Shown in pieces: positions 7,406 through 15,261 of a DNA stretch of 32,939 nt (position 1 is its first letter; each line of letters starts with the position of its first letter). The stretch is from Marmoricola sp. GTDB lineage: Bacteria > Actinomycetota > Actinomycetes > Propionibacteriales > Nocardioidaceae. Where the stretch lies: positions 1 to 32,939 of the forward strand of contig JAOPYE010000019.1 in the NCBI GenBank assembly GCA_025964775.1. Reading direction: 5' to 3'. Position numbers and translations under genes: made by a program. The notes below the pieces were generated by a model that made no database searches, was not told where the DNA came from, and saw only the letters and a list, made by a program, of their open reading frames with translations.

Positions 7406-7969
7406 TCAGCCCTTGACTCGACCGAGGTAGGAGGAGTCGCGCGTGTCGACCTTGATCTTCTCGCCCTGGTTGATGAAGAGCGGGACCTGGATCTCGTGGC
7501 CGGTCTCCAGCGTCGCGGGCTTGGTACGACCCGTGGCACTGTCGCCGGCCAGGCCGGGCTCGGTGAAGGTGATCACGAGCTCGACCGAAGCCGGGAGCTC
7601 GACGAACAGGACGCGGCCCTCGTTGGTCGCGACGATCGCGTCCTGGTTCTCGAGCAGGAAGTTCACGGCGTCACCGACGACCTCCGGCGGTACCTCGAGC
7701 TGGTCGTAGGTCGCGGTGTCCATGAAGATGTACGAGGTGCCGTCGTTGTACAGGTACTGCATCGTCCGCTTGTCGACGTTGGCGGTCTCGACCTTGGTGC
7801 CGGCGTTGAACGTCCGGTCGACGTTCTTCCCGGACTCGACGTTGCGCAGCTTGGTCCGCACGAAGGCGGGCCCCTTACCGGGCTTGACGTGCTGGAACTC
7901 GGTGACAGCCCAGAGCTGGCCGTCGATGTTGAGAACCATGCCGTTCTTGAGGTCGTTCGTGGTTGCCAT
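7406..7969 (-). CDS. efp: Translation elongation factor P
   Basis: EF-P enters the ribosomal E site and relieves stalling at consecutive prolines. The 187-residue length is standard for the three-domain protein. The start [17 protein letters not shown], the tip loop [10 protein letters not shown], and the C-terminal signature ([19 protein letters not shown]) are all present. The Lys at the loop tip is residue 32 inside a PGKGP loop. In actinobacteria this loop is reported to function with an unmodified lysine; no epmA/epmB-type gene is seen nearby. I chose ATG at 7967-7969 because the conserved sequence begins there; the frame runs further upstream but has no family similarity. nusB follows 88 bases downstream. 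Confidence 0.97.
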   Translation of the reverse strand: MATTNDLKNGMVLNIDGQLWAVTEFQHVKPGKGPAFVRTKLRNVESGKNVDRTFNAGTKVETANVDKRTMQYLYNDGTSYIFMDTATYDQLEVPPEVVGDAVNFLLENQDAIVATNEGRVLFVELPASVELVITFTEPGLAGDSATGRTKPATLETGHEIQVPLFINQGEKIKVDTRDSSYLGRVKG

Positions 7970-8026
7970 GCGTGCAGGAGCCTGTCGTGTGGAGTGAGGT
8001 GGTGGCACAGCGTGCGCCAACGGAGC

Positions 8027-8032
8027 AGTGTA
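8027..8032 (-). promoter_or_regulatory. Candidate -10 box for efp-nusB
   Basis: TACACT on the minus strand fits TANNNT and would start transcription near 8020, giving a leader of about 50 bases before the efp ATG. No strong -35 is seen at 17-18 bases. Confidence 0.4.
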
Positions 8033-8102
8033 GGACATCGGTTCAGGTATGCGGATTCGGTGCCGATCAGACCGGGGTGAGTCAACCCATCCTGGACGTG
8101 CC

Positions 8103-8528
8103 ATGACGATCGCCATCGTGAGGTCGGCCCTGACGGCTACGACCCTGGTAGTCACCGCGGTCGGCGGCGCCTACGTAGCCTCGAGCCTCGTCGGGAGCGC
8201 TGCCCGGCCGGTGCCGCCCGCCGCCCCGATCCCCGTTGCGGCTCCTGCGGTCCCCGGCCCGGCCGCCGGAGCCCTGGGCTCGGTCGGCACCCGGAACCGA
8301 CCGGTCCGGCCGGCAAAGGCGCAGGCGCGGCACACCCCGAAGGCCACCCCGGTACCCGTTGCGCCGCGCACGGAGGTACGGGCTGCGGCCGCCAGTCAGG
8401 CGGACGTCACGACGGCTCGCCCGAGTACGTCCAGCGGTGGCACGGGCCAACGCCCGAGCAGCCACGACGACCACAGCGACGATCCGGGCCAGCAGCCCGG
8501 CGACGACGGCACCGGTCGCGACGACTGA
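8103..8528 (+). CDS. Small Pro/Ala-rich secreted or membrane-anchored protein, unknown function
   Basis: I do not recognise this 141-residue product. Residues 1-33 look like a signal peptide or single membrane anchor: a short start with one Arg, then a hydrophobic run ([21 protein letters not shown]). About 80 residues rich in Pro, Ala, Val and basic residues follow. The last 24 residues are hydrophilic and rich in Asp, His, Gly and Gln, with HDDHSDD near the start of the tail. Third codon positions are strongly G/C, which supports real coding in this frame. The ATG at 8103 lacks a clear Shine-Dalgarno; an in-frame ATG at 8049 would add 18 polar residues. It sits between efp and aroQ, where many actinomycetes carry an Xaa-Pro peptidase gene. 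Function is open. Confidence 0.55.
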   Translation: MTIAIVRSALTATTLVVTAVGGAYVASSLVGSAARPVPPAAPIPVAAPAVPGPAAGALGSVGTRNRPVRPAKAQARHTPKATPVPVAPRTEVRAAAASQADVTTARPSTSSGGTGQRPSSHDDHSDDPGQQPGDDGTGRDD

Positions 8529-8536
8529 GGATCGGC

Positions 8537-8566
8537 CGACCTGGCGGGCGCCGGCGAGCGCGGTCG
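8537..8566. terminator. Inverted repeat between convergent genes
   Basis: CGACC (8537-8541) and GGTCG (8562-8566) flank a GC-rich centre, in the 39-bp gap between the stop of the small plus-strand gene and the stop of aroQ. It could serve as a bidirectional terminator. There is no U-tract on either side. Confidence 0.3.
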
Positions 8567-8567
8567 C

Positions 8568-9041
8568 TCAGGCCCGGGCGAGGTGCTCGAGCGCCATCCG
8601 GTAGCCGTCGATGCCGTAGCCGGCGATGACCGCTGCGGCGTACGGGGTGACCACGGAGGTGTGCCGGAACTCCTCGGGACGCTGCTGCGGGTCCGAGATG
8701 TGCACCTCGACCAGGGGTGCCACGAGCTGCGCACACGCATCGAAGACGGCCCAGGAGTAGTGCGTCCAGGCGGCGGCATTGAGCACCACCGGGAACTCGG
8801 AGTCGGCCGCCTCGTTGAGCCAGTCGAGCATCTCGCCCTCGTGGTTCGTCTGGCGGCACGAGACCTCGAGGCCCAGGTCGCGACCCCAGCCGACACAGTG
8901 CTCGGCCAGTTCGTCGTACGTCGTGAAGCCGTAGATCTCGGGTTGCCGCCTGCCGAGGCGTCCGAGGTTGGGACCGTTGAGGACCAGCACCCTTCGAGAC
9001 GCTCGCTGCGCGAGCTCCTCAGGGACCGCCGGCGCGGTCAT
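8568..9041 (-). CDS. aroQ: Type II 3-dehydroquinate dehydratase
   Basis: The enzyme removes water from 3-dehydroquinate, step three of the shikimate pathway. The 157 residues show LNGPNLGRLG, the active-site Tyr37 in RRQPEIYG, QTNHEGEMLDWL, NAAAWTHYSW, VEVHISDP and the catalytic His in EEFRHTS. Family members usually begin a few residues before LNGPNL. This one has about 17 residues before RVLVLNGPNL, and residues 8-15 are encoded by a palindromic REP-like element. The ATG at 9039-9041 overlaps the aroB stop as ATGA. An internal start after the element is possible but none is obvious. It is the last gene of the aroC-aroK-aroB-aroQ run. Confidence 0.95.
   Translation of the reverse strand: MTAPAVPEELAQRASRRVLVLNGPNLGRLGRRQPEIYGFTTYDELAEHCVGWGRDLGLEVSCRQTNHEGEMLDWLNEAADSEFPVVLNAAAWTHYSWAVFDACAQLVAPLVEVHISDPQQRPEEFRHTSVVTPYAAAVIAGYGIDGYRMALEHLARA
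8996..9020. repeat. REP-like palindrome inside the aroQ 5' end
   Basis: GCTCGC-TGC-GCGAGC (9001-9015) is a perfect 6-bp inverted repeat with a 3-base loop, flanked by GAG (8996-8998) and CTC (9018-9020), which can extend the pairing. The surrounding wording (ttcgagacgctcgctgcgcg) closely resembles a short repeat I remember as dispersed in many copies in Nocardioides genomes. Only one copy is in this window, so the dispersed nature is from memory. Confidence 0.6.
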
Positions 9042-10168
9042 CGGGCACCGGCCAGGTGGTCCCAGGCGGCTTGCAGGTGCTCGAGCGACGGGTCGGCCAG
9101 CACGGCAGGCTTCGCGAGCCCGTCCAGGACGAGAAAGCGCAGGTGTGCGCCGCGGGCCTTCTTGTCGACCCGCATGGTCGCCAGCAGGTCGTCGAAGGTT
9201 GCCCCGAAGTCAGCGCCGTCGAACCGGGTCGGCAACCCGACCGCGGCCAGGACCTCCGCGTGCCGCGCAGCCGTCGCGTCGTCGAGCCGGCCGGCCAGTC
9301 GCGCCAGCTCAGCGGCGTAGACCATGCCCAGCGCCACCGCCTCACCGTGGCGAATCCGGTAGGAGGTGGCCTTCTCGATCGCGTGCGCCATCGTGTGGCC
9401 GTAGTTCAGGATCTCGCGGCCGGGGTGGCCCTCGGCCCCTCCGGTCTCCTTCAGGTCGGCGACCACGACCTCGACCTTCACCGCGATCGCGCGCTCGACC
9501 AGCTCGCGGAGCTCGGCCGACCGGGGCTCGAGCGCGTTCGCGGGACAGCGGTCGATCAGCGTCAGGATCTCCGGGTCAGCGATGAAGCCGCACTTGACCA
9601 CCTCGCCGAGGCCGGCGATCAGCTCCGGCTCGGCGAGCGAGCCGAGGACATCGAGGTCACACACGACGCCAGAGGGCTCGTGGAACGACCCGACCAGGTT
9701 CTTCCCGGCGCCGGTGTTCATCCCGGTCTTGCCACCCACGGCGGCGTCGACCATCGCCAGCAGCGTCGTCGGGACGTGTACGACCGGCACGCCTCGCAGC
9801 CAGGTCGCGGCGATGAATCCGCCCATGTCGGTGGTGGCGCCTCCGCCGACCGTGACGACGGCGTCCGAACGCGTGAAACCTGCAGCACCGAGCTGTTCCC
9901 AGGCGTCGAGCGCCACGGCGCCCGTCTTGGCGACCTCGCCGTCGGGCAGCACGAGCCGCAGGACCTCGACCTCGCCCAGGGAGTGACCGATCGTAGCGAT
10001 GACGCGGTCGGCCAGGTGCTCCAGCGGCTCCGGGTAGGCGATGGCCACTCGGGAAGGACCCGTGCCCAGCATGGAAGCGACCTCGCCGAGCACGCCGTGG
10101 CCGACCACCACGTCGTACGGCGAAGCGCCGCGCACGGGCAGTCGGGTGACGGTGCTGGCGTCAGTCAT
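9038..10168 (-). CDS. aroB: 3-dehydroquinate synthase
   Basis: AroB converts DAHP to 3-dehydroquinate using NAD and a divalent metal, step two of the shikimate pathway. The 376 residues carry the NAD-binding motif GGGATTDMGGFIAATWLRG from about 108, VPTTLLAMVDAAVGGKTG at about 132-149, the metal-ligand Glu in GLGEVVKCG (residue 189), and the metal-ligand His residues in NYGHTMAHAIE and RHGEAVALGM. I chose the ATG at 10166-10168 ([10 protein letters not shown]). It overlaps the aroK stop by eight bases (ATGACTGA), which suits translational coupling. The longer open frame upstream is the shadow of aroK. The 3' end overlaps aroQ by ATGA. Confidence 0.96.
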   Translation of the reverse strand: MTDASTVTRLPVRGASPYDVVVGHGVLGEVASMLGTGPSRVAIAYPEPLEHLADRVIATIGHSLGEVEVLRLVLPDGEVAKTGAVALDAWEQLGAAGFTRSDAVVTVGGGATTDMGGFIAATWLRGVPVVHVPTTLLAMVDAAVGGKTGMNTGAGKNLVGSFHEPSGVVCDLDVLGSLAEPELIAGLGEVVKCGFIADPEILTLIDRCPANALEPRSAELRELVERAIAVKVEVVVADLKETGGAEGHPGREILNYGHTMAHAIEKATSYRIRHGEAVALGMVYAAELARLAGRLDDATAARHAEVLAAVGLPTRFDGADFGATFDDLLATMRVDKKARGAHLRFLVLDGLAKPAVLADPSLEHLQAAWDHLAGAR

Positions 10169-10697
10169 GGTCACCATCATCCACCAGGGCCCGGACCTCG
10201 GCCGCGACCTCGGCGGCCTCCCGGCCGTCGGTGGGAACAGTCCAGCGGGCCACGGAGGCGTAGAGCGGGGTGCGCTCGTCGAGGAGCTGTTTGATCCGGC
10301 CCCGCACGTTGCCGAGCAGGAGGGGACGGGAGACGCCGAGGCCGACGCGCGAGGCAGCATCGCTCAGCCCGACCTGCAGGAACACCACCCGACGACCCGC
10401 GAGGAGCTCACGGGTCGCTGGATCGAGGACCGCACCGCCGCCGAGGGCCAGGATCCCGCGGTGCGCCTCGAGTGCCTCCGCGACCGTGGCTCGCTCGAGC
10501 GCGCGGAAGTGGTCCTCGCCGTCGTCGACGAAGATCTCGGCGACCGGCTTGCCCGCCTTGGCCTCGATCAGCTGGTCGGTGTCGGCGAAGGAAAGTCCGA
10601 GGTCGGAGGCCAGCAGGCCGCCGACCGTCGTCTTGCCGGCACCCATCGAGCCGACCAGGACCACGTACGGGCCGACGCCCGGCCCCGGTCCGGTCAT
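10161..10697 (-). CDS. aroK: Shikimate kinase
   Basis: AroK phosphorylates shikimate at the 3-hydroxyl with ATP. The 178 residues are normal for the monomeric P-loop family. Walker A GSMGAGKT is at residues 16-23. The shikimate-binding Asp lies in FADTD (39-41), Arg65 is in EDHFRALE, and GGG is at 86-88. The lid region [17 protein letters not shown] and RTPLYASVA are present. The ATG overlaps the aroC stop as ATGA and the end overlaps aroB by eight bases. The kinase and the synthase are therefore in fixed stoichiometry within one message. Confidence 0.96.
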   Translation of the reverse strand: MTGPGPGVGPYVVLVGSMGAGKTTVGGLLASDLGLSFADTDQLIEAKAGKPVAEIFVDDGEDHFRALERATVAEALEAHRGILALGGGAVLDPATRELLAGRRVVFLQVGLSDAASRVGLGVSRPLLLGNVRGRIKQLLDERTPLYASVARWTVPTDGREAAEVAAEVRALVDDGDHD

Positions 10698-11872
10698 GAG
10701 AACCTCAGGGCATCCAGGTAACCGGTCAGGTTGCGTCGCGTCTCGCCGAGCGAATCGCCGCCGAACTTCTCGAGGACGGCGTCGGCGAGGACGAGCGCGA
10801 CCATCGCCTCGGCCACGATGCCGGCCGCCGGGACCGCGCAGACATCGGATCGCTGGTGATGGGCCACAGCCGCCTCGCCGGTGGCGACATCCACCGTGCG
10901 CAGGGCACGCGGAACGGTCGCGATCGGCTTCATGGCAGCGCGCACCCGCAGCACTTCACCGGTGGACATGCCCCCTTCGGTTCCGCCGGAGCGGCCCGAG
11001 GTACGGCGGATCGCACCGTCGGTCATCACGATCTCGTCGTGCGCGAGGGATCCGGGGGTCGCGGCCAGCTCGAACCCGTCGCCCACCTCGACGCCCTTGA
11101 TCGCCTGGATGCCCATGAGTGCTCCGGCGAGCCGTGAGTCGAGCCGGCGGTCCCAGTGCACGTACGAACCGAGGCCGGGCGGCAGCCCGTGGACGACGAC
11201 CTCGACGACGCCGCCGAGGGTGTCACCGTCCTCGTGCGCCTGGTCGATCCGGGCCACCATCGCAGCGGCGGCCTCCGGATCCAGACAGCGGACCGGATCC
11301 TCGTCCAGCCGGGCGACGTCACCGGGCTCCGGTACGGAACCGGCCGGCGCCCGGACTCCCCCGAGCTCGACGACGTGCGAGAGCACCTGGATGCCGCCGA
11401 CCTGCTCCAGGAAGGCGGTGGCCACCCGACCGAGAGCCACCCGGGCCGCGGTCTCGCGGGCCGAGGCGCGTTCGAGGACGGCGCGGGCTTCGTCGAAGTC
11501 GTACTTCTGCATCCCCGCCAGATCGGCGTGGCCCGGTCGGGGCCGGGTGAGCGCGGCGTTCCGGCCCGTGTCCTTGAGCAGGGACGGGTCGACCGGGTCG
11601 GCCGCCATCACCGTCTCCCACTTGGGCCATTCGCTGTTGCCGACCGTGATCGCGATGGGGCCGCCCTGGGTCTTTCCGTGCCGGACGCCACCGTTGATCG
11701 TGACCTCGTCCTGCTCGAACTTCATCCGGGCGCCGCGGCCGTAGCCGAGCCGCCGCCGGGCCAGGGCATCGGCGATGTCGGCCGAGGTCACCTGCACATG
11801 GGCAGGCAGCCCTTCGAGGATTGCGACGAGTGAGGGGCCGTGGGACTCCCCCGCGGTGAGCCAACGGAGCAT
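10694..11872 (-). CDS. aroC: Chorismate synthase
   Basis: AroC forms chorismate from EPSP with reduced FMN, the last common step of aromatic synthesis. The 392 residues are full length. Signatures visible are [17 protein letters not shown] at the start (catalytic His11), [19 protein letters not shown], the [10 protein letters not shown] loop, [22 protein letters not shown], and the C-terminal [16 protein letters not shown]. There is no fused flavin reductase, so it is monofunctional and needs an external FMN reductant. The start at 11870-11872 is 72 bases after the prepilin peptidase stop, the only real gap in the aroE-to-aroQ run, so a secondary promoter here is possible. Confidence 0.97.
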   Translation of the reverse strand: MLRWLTAGESHGPSLVAILEGLPAHVQVTSADIADALARRRLGYGRGARMKFEQDEVTINGGVRHGKTQGGPIAITVGNSEWPKWETVMAADPVDPSLLKDTGRNAALTRPRPGHADLAGMQKYDFDEARAVLERASARETAARVALGRVATAFLEQVGGIQVLSHVVELGGVRAPAGSVPEPGDVARLDEDPVRCLDPEAAAAMVARIDQAHEDGDTLGGVVEVVVHGLPPGLGSYVHWDRRLDSRLAGALMGIQAIKGVEVGDGFELAATPGSLAHDEIVMTDGAIRRTSGRSGGTEGGMSTGEVLRVRAAMKPIATVPRALRTVDVATGEAAVAHHQRSDVCAVPAAGIVAEAMVALVLADAVLEKFGGDSLGETRRNLTGYLDALRFS

Positions 11873-11944
11873 GGCCCAAGTCTTTCATGCGGGCTGGCAG
11901 GCTCGGGCACTCCCGTCACGCCCCGAGACCGCTGGGGCGGAGCC

Positions 11945-12709
11945 TCAGTACCCGAGGTGTCCGGCGATGGCCGGACCGAGCGCCACCCCGACGACCGAGC
12001 CGATCAGCATGAACGGGCCGAACGGGAATCGTTTGCGGTCGACGATGCGCAGGAGGCTCAGCAGGGCGCCGCCGAGTCCGCCGATGATGAAGACCGCGTA
12101 GACGCCGATGATGAAGGTCGACCACCCGAGGTACCCGAGCGCGAACCCGAGCACGCCGGAGAGCCGTACGTCGCCGTAGCCCATGCCGCGGGGGAAGACG
12201 AGCCAGAAGAGCCCGAAGAGCCCGCCCAGGATCGCCCACCCGGCAACAGCACGGACCACGGACCTGTGGTCCGAGTCGATCAGCCCGGCGATCACGATCC
12301 CCGCGACGACCAGGCCGTAGGACGGCGCGACGATCCGGGTCGGCAGCAGGGTGGTGCGCCAGTCGACGAGCGCGAGCGCCACACCGATCGGTGCGAGCGG
12401 GACCAGGAACACCAGCGCACCGGTCCAGCCGACGCTGGCACCCAGGACGGCTGCCACCAGGCCTGAGGCAACCGCGCAGCGCCACGCCAGCCCGGGCAGG
12501 GCTGCCATCGCCGCGTACGACTCCTTCGGAGGAGGCGGCGGCAGGGTCGCGCGACCGTCGTCGGCTGCCGCAGGAACCTGCTCGGGTTCGGGTTCGGCAT
12601 CGGGTTCGGGCAGCGCGGCGATCAGCCGCGGGACCAACAGGCCGAGCACGGCTCCGAGCACCAGGGCGACAAGCGCACCGAGCGGGTGCCCGTGGTCGGT
12701 CCAGGTCAC
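11945..12709 (-). CDS. A24 family prepilin-type peptidase without methyltransferase domain
   Basis: This membrane aspartyl peptidase would cut the leader of type IV-pilin-like proteins at the inner face of the membrane. Its 254 residues begin with a membrane helix (about 11-31), then an acidic Pro-rich stretch (34-62), then at least five further hydrophobic segments. The two catalytic aspartates are Asp116 in LVDWRTTLLP and Asp180 in GMGYGD, the family GxGD motif. The N-terminal N-methyltransferase domain with its CxxC zinc motifs is missing, as in many short actinobacterial members. The start is GTG at 12707-12709, overlapping the aroE stop as GTGA. Pilin genes are not in the window; tad/flp-type or com-type substrates elsewhere are likely. 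Confidence 0.9.
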   Translation of the reverse strand: MTWTDHGHPLGALVALVLGAVLGLLVPRLIAALPEPDAEPEPEQVPAAADDGRATLPPPPPKESYAAMAALPGLAWRCAVASGLVAAVLGASVGWTGALVFLVPLAPIGVALALVDWRTTLLPTRIVAPSYGLVVAGIVIAGLIDSDHRSVVRAVAGWAILGGLFGLFWLVFPRGMGYGDVRLSGVLGFALGYLGWSTFIIGVYAVFIIGGLGGALLSLLRIVDRKRFPFGPFMLIGSVVGVALGPAIAGHLGY

Positions 12710-13548
12710 GTCCGTCTCCGCGCGGCGAGTGCTCCCTCGCCGGCGGCGATCATCGCGGCCAGCGGAGCCGGTGCCTTGGTCATCAGCGTGACCTGGATCG
12801 CGGCCTGGTGGACGAGCAGGTCCAGCCCGCTGACGAGGATGCGGCCGGACACCAGCGCCGCGGCGGCCAGCGGAGTCGGCCACGGGTCGTAGATGACCTC
12901 GAAGATCACCGGGCAGTCATCCGCGCTCTGCACCATCCACGGGGTCTGGGCCACCGCCGGGATCGTGGAGACCACGAGATCAGCGGCACCGACCGGCTCG
13001 CCCAGGGTGCCGACCTCGATCACGGGTCCGAGCTCGTAGCGTTCGACCACCTCGATCGTCTCGGCGGCGCGCGACGGCTCACGGACCAGCAACCGGGCCT
13101 GCTGGCACCCGAGTTCGCCCAGGGCGAGGAGCATCGAGGCGGCCGTCGCACCGCCCCCGAGGACCACCGCCGTCGTGAACGGTCCGCGCCAGCGGGATCT
13201 CAGGGCCGCCACCGCTCCGGGGACGTCGGTGTTGTGACCTGTCAGGGCGCCGTGGTTGAACACCACGGTGTTGGCCGACCCCGAGATCCGGGACCACTCA
13301 TCGAGGTCGTCGAGCAGCGGCATCACGGCACGCTTGAGCGGCATCGTGAGCGAGAGCCCGCGCCAACTCCGGTCGAGCCCGGCGACAAAGCCGGCCAGCT
13401 CGCGTTCCTCGACCTCGATCGCCTCGTAGGTCCACGGCAGCTTCAGCTCGGCGTACGCCGCACGGTGCAGGACCGGCGAGAGCGAGTGCTCGATCGGCGA
13501 TCCCAGGACCGCGCAGTGCCGGACGACCGGATCCCCGAGGGCTGACAT
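12706..13548 (-). CDS. aroE: Shikimate dehydrogenase
   Basis: AroE reduces 3-dehydroshikimate to shikimate, usually with NADPH. The 280 residues have the substrate motif SLSPVLH (Ser22 and Ser24), LTMPLK with the catalytic Lys72, SANTVVF (Asn93), HNTD with Asp108, and the dinucleotide-binding GGGATA at 131-136. The C-terminal YDPWPTPLAA and GLDLLVHQAAIQ are typical. The enzyme lies two bases downstream of mltG and overlaps the prepilin peptidase gene by GTGA. Together with aroC, aroK, aroB and aroQ it supplies five of the seven shikimate steps from one stretch of DNA. Confidence 0.95.
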   Translation of the reverse strand: MSALGDPVVRHCAVLGSPIEHSLSPVLHRAAYAELKLPWTYEAIEVEERELAGFVAGLDRSWRGLSLTMPLKRAVMPLLDDLDEWSRISGSANTVVFNHGALTGHNTDVPGAVAALRSRWRGPFTTAVVLGGGATAASMLLALGELGCQQARLLVREPSRAAETIEVVERYELGPVIEVGTLGEPVGAADLVVSTIPAVAQTPWMVQSADDCPVIFEVIYDPWPTPLAAAALVSGRILVSGLDLLVHQAAIQVTLMTKAPAPLAAMIAAGEGALAARRRT

Positions 13549-13550
13549 GG

Positions 13551-14750
13551 TCAGCAGGCGCTCGAGGTCTGGCAGTACTGGTTGAGGAGCTGGACGTCGG
13601 CCTGGTGGCCCGCGAACGTGGTGTTGAACCGGGTCTCACCGGTGCGCAGGTTGACCACCACCCAGTACAGCCACGGCCCCGGCGTCGGGTTGAGCGCCGC
13701 CTTGATGGTCGTCTCCCCCGGTGAACCGATCGGGCCCGGCGGCAGCCCGGTGTGCACGTAGGTGTTGTACGGCGACGGGTTGGCCCGCTGGGCAGCCGTC
13801 GTGTACACCGTGCCCTCCAGGTTGTTGGCGTAGGCGACGGTGGCGTCCGACTGGAGGGCCATCCCGATGCGCAGCCGGTTGTAGATGGCCTGCGCGATCT
13901 TCGGGTAGTCCTGGTTCCGGCTGCCCTCGTACTCCAGGATGCTGGCGATGGTGAGGATCTGCTTGGACGTGAAACCGAGCGCCCGCGCCTTGGCAGCGAG
14001 GTCCAGTTCGCTCTCGACCTGCTTCGTCTTGGTGACCATCTGGGTCAGCAGCTGCGTCGCGGTCTCGCCCGGAACGACGCTGTAGGTCGCCGGGAACAGG
14101 TAACCCTCGACCACGCCACCGGCTTCGGCCGGCAGCCCGAGTGCGCGCGGGTTCCTCAATGCGGCCTGAACCGCTGACGCCGTGATGTCGGTGTGCTTCG
14201 CGATCGCCTTGACGATGTCCTTGACCCGGTAGCCCTCGGGGATCGTCACCCGGGCCTGGATCAGGTTCTTCGGATCGACCAGGACCGCGAGGGCCTCGGT
14301 GGCCTTCATCTGCAGCTTGAGCTGGTAGTAGCCGACCTGGATGCCGCGCGAGCGTGGGTCCGCCATCGCTGCGTCCGTGAACGCCGCGACGCTCTTGACC
14401 ACGCCGGCGGTCTTGAGGTTCTGGCCGATCGCGGTCGACGTGTCGCCCTGATGGACCTCGAACGTCACGGACCCGGTGCCGGGGCCCGAGAAGTCGGGGT
14501 TGTCGCCGATGATCGACTTGACCTTGCCCAGCGCCCAGCTCCCGCCGAAGAACCCGACCACCAGGATCACGACGAGCAGCAGCGCCAGGGGCAGGCATCC
14601 ACGCACCCGGCTGCGCGCGGGCCGGGCGGCGCGGCGGCTGCCTGCCCGCGGCAACGGGGCAGGGTCAGCCGGGGTCTCCGGCGCGGCAGCAGCGAGGCCG
14701 TCCTCGGGCCCCTCGTCGTCGCGGCCGAAGTCGAGTCCGATGTCGCTCAC
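13551..14750 (-). CDS. mltG: Endolytic peptidoglycan transglycosylase MltG
   Basis: MltG is a membrane-anchored lytic enzyme that cuts nascent glycan strands and helps to end peptidoglycan chains. The 399 residues begin with an acidic then Arg-rich cytoplasmic segment (1-50), followed by one membrane helix (51-73). The YceG domain follows outside. A LysM-like part is at about 95-150. The catalytic region reads ASILEYEGSRNQDYPKIAQA, whose first Glu corresponds to the known catalytic Glu, then YNRLRIGMALQSDATVAY and TGLPPGPIGSPGETTIKAAL. Length and layout are typical of actinobacteria. The ATG at 14748-14750 overlaps the ruvX stop as ATGA. Confidence 0.95.
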   Translation of the reverse strand: MSDIGLDFGRDDEGPEDGLAAAAPETPADPAPLPRAGSRRAARPARSRVRGCLPLALLLVVILVVGFFGGSWALGKVKSIIGDNPDFSGPGTGSVTFEVHQGDTSTAIGQNLKTAGVVKSVAAFTDAAMADPRSRGIQVGYYQLKLQMKATEALAVLVDPKNLIQARVTIPEGYRVKDIVKAIAKHTDITASAVQAALRNPRALGLPAEAGGVVEGYLFPATYSVVPGETATQLLTQMVTKTKQVESELDLAAKARALGFTSKQILTIASILEYEGSRNQDYPKIAQAIYNRLRIGMALQSDATVAYANNLEGTVYTTAAQRANPSPYNTYVHTGLPPGPIGSPGETTIKAALNPTPGPWLYWVVVNLRTGETRFNTTFAGHQADVQLLNQYCQTSSAC

Positions 14751-15256
14751 GTCTGTCCATCTCCTGGTTCACTGCCGGCCGGCTCCGGGGAAGCTCCCGG
14801 ATCGACTCGTTCTCCGACTGGGCCGCCCGCCGACCGCTCGGTCTCGAGCGCCCCCTGCAGGATGACCACTGCGGCGGCCTGGTCGACCACTGCCCGTCGT
14901 TTCTTGCCCTTCTTGCCCCGCTCTCGGAGCACAGCTTCGGCGGTCACCGTGCTCAGCCGCTCATCGACCAGGTGCACCGGACGTGGAAAGACCCGGCGTG
15001 CAAGATCGTCGGCGAACGCTCGCACCTTACCCGCCGAGGGGCCTTCGCCTCCGCGAAGTGAGCGTGGCAGGCCCACGTAGACCAGGACGGCGCCCAGCTC
15101 GTCGGCCAGCTCGGCGATCCGGTCGAGGTCACCGTCGCCGCGTTGCACCGTCTCGACCGGAGTCGCCAGGATCCCGTCGGGATCACAGCTCGCAACGCCG
15201 ATCCGGGCGTCACCGGGATCGATCCCCAGCCGTACCCCGCGCTGTTGTCCGGTCAT
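14747..15256 (-). CDS. ruvX: Holliday junction resolvase-like RuvX/YqgF
   Basis: The family has an RNase H-like fold and is linked to Holliday junction resolution and to pre-16S rRNA 5' end processing. The 169 residues show LGIDPGDARIGVASCDPDG with the first catalytic Asp, VYVGLPRSLRGGEG, VHLVDERLSTVTAEAVL with the second acidic site, and VVDQAAAVVILQGAL with the third. The conserved fold ends near residue 139, and the last 30 residues are a Gly/Pro/Glu-rich tail not needed for the fold. It lies 5 bases after alaS and overlaps mltG, matching the common actinobacterial alaS-ruvX-mltG-aroE order. Confidence 0.94.
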   Translation of the reverse strand: MTGQQRGVRLGIDPGDARIGVASCDPDGILATPVETVQRGDGDLDRIAELADELGAVLVYVGLPRSLRGGEGPSAGKVRAFADDLARRVFPRPVHLVDERLSTVTAEAVLRERGKKGKKRRAVVDQAAAVVILQGALETERSAGGPVGERVDPGASPEPAGSEPGDGQT

Positions 15257-15261
15257 CCGAG

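Noticed and set aside
7970..8155. N-terminal extension of EF-P by 62 residues
   Set aside because: No EF-P has such an extension, and the segment contains the likely promoter. The conserved start is at 7969.
8082..8474. 130-codon frame on the minus strand opposite the small Pro/Ala-rich gene
   Set aside because: It is Arg-rich with no motif; the plus-strand frame has better third-position G/C and a plausible signal segment.
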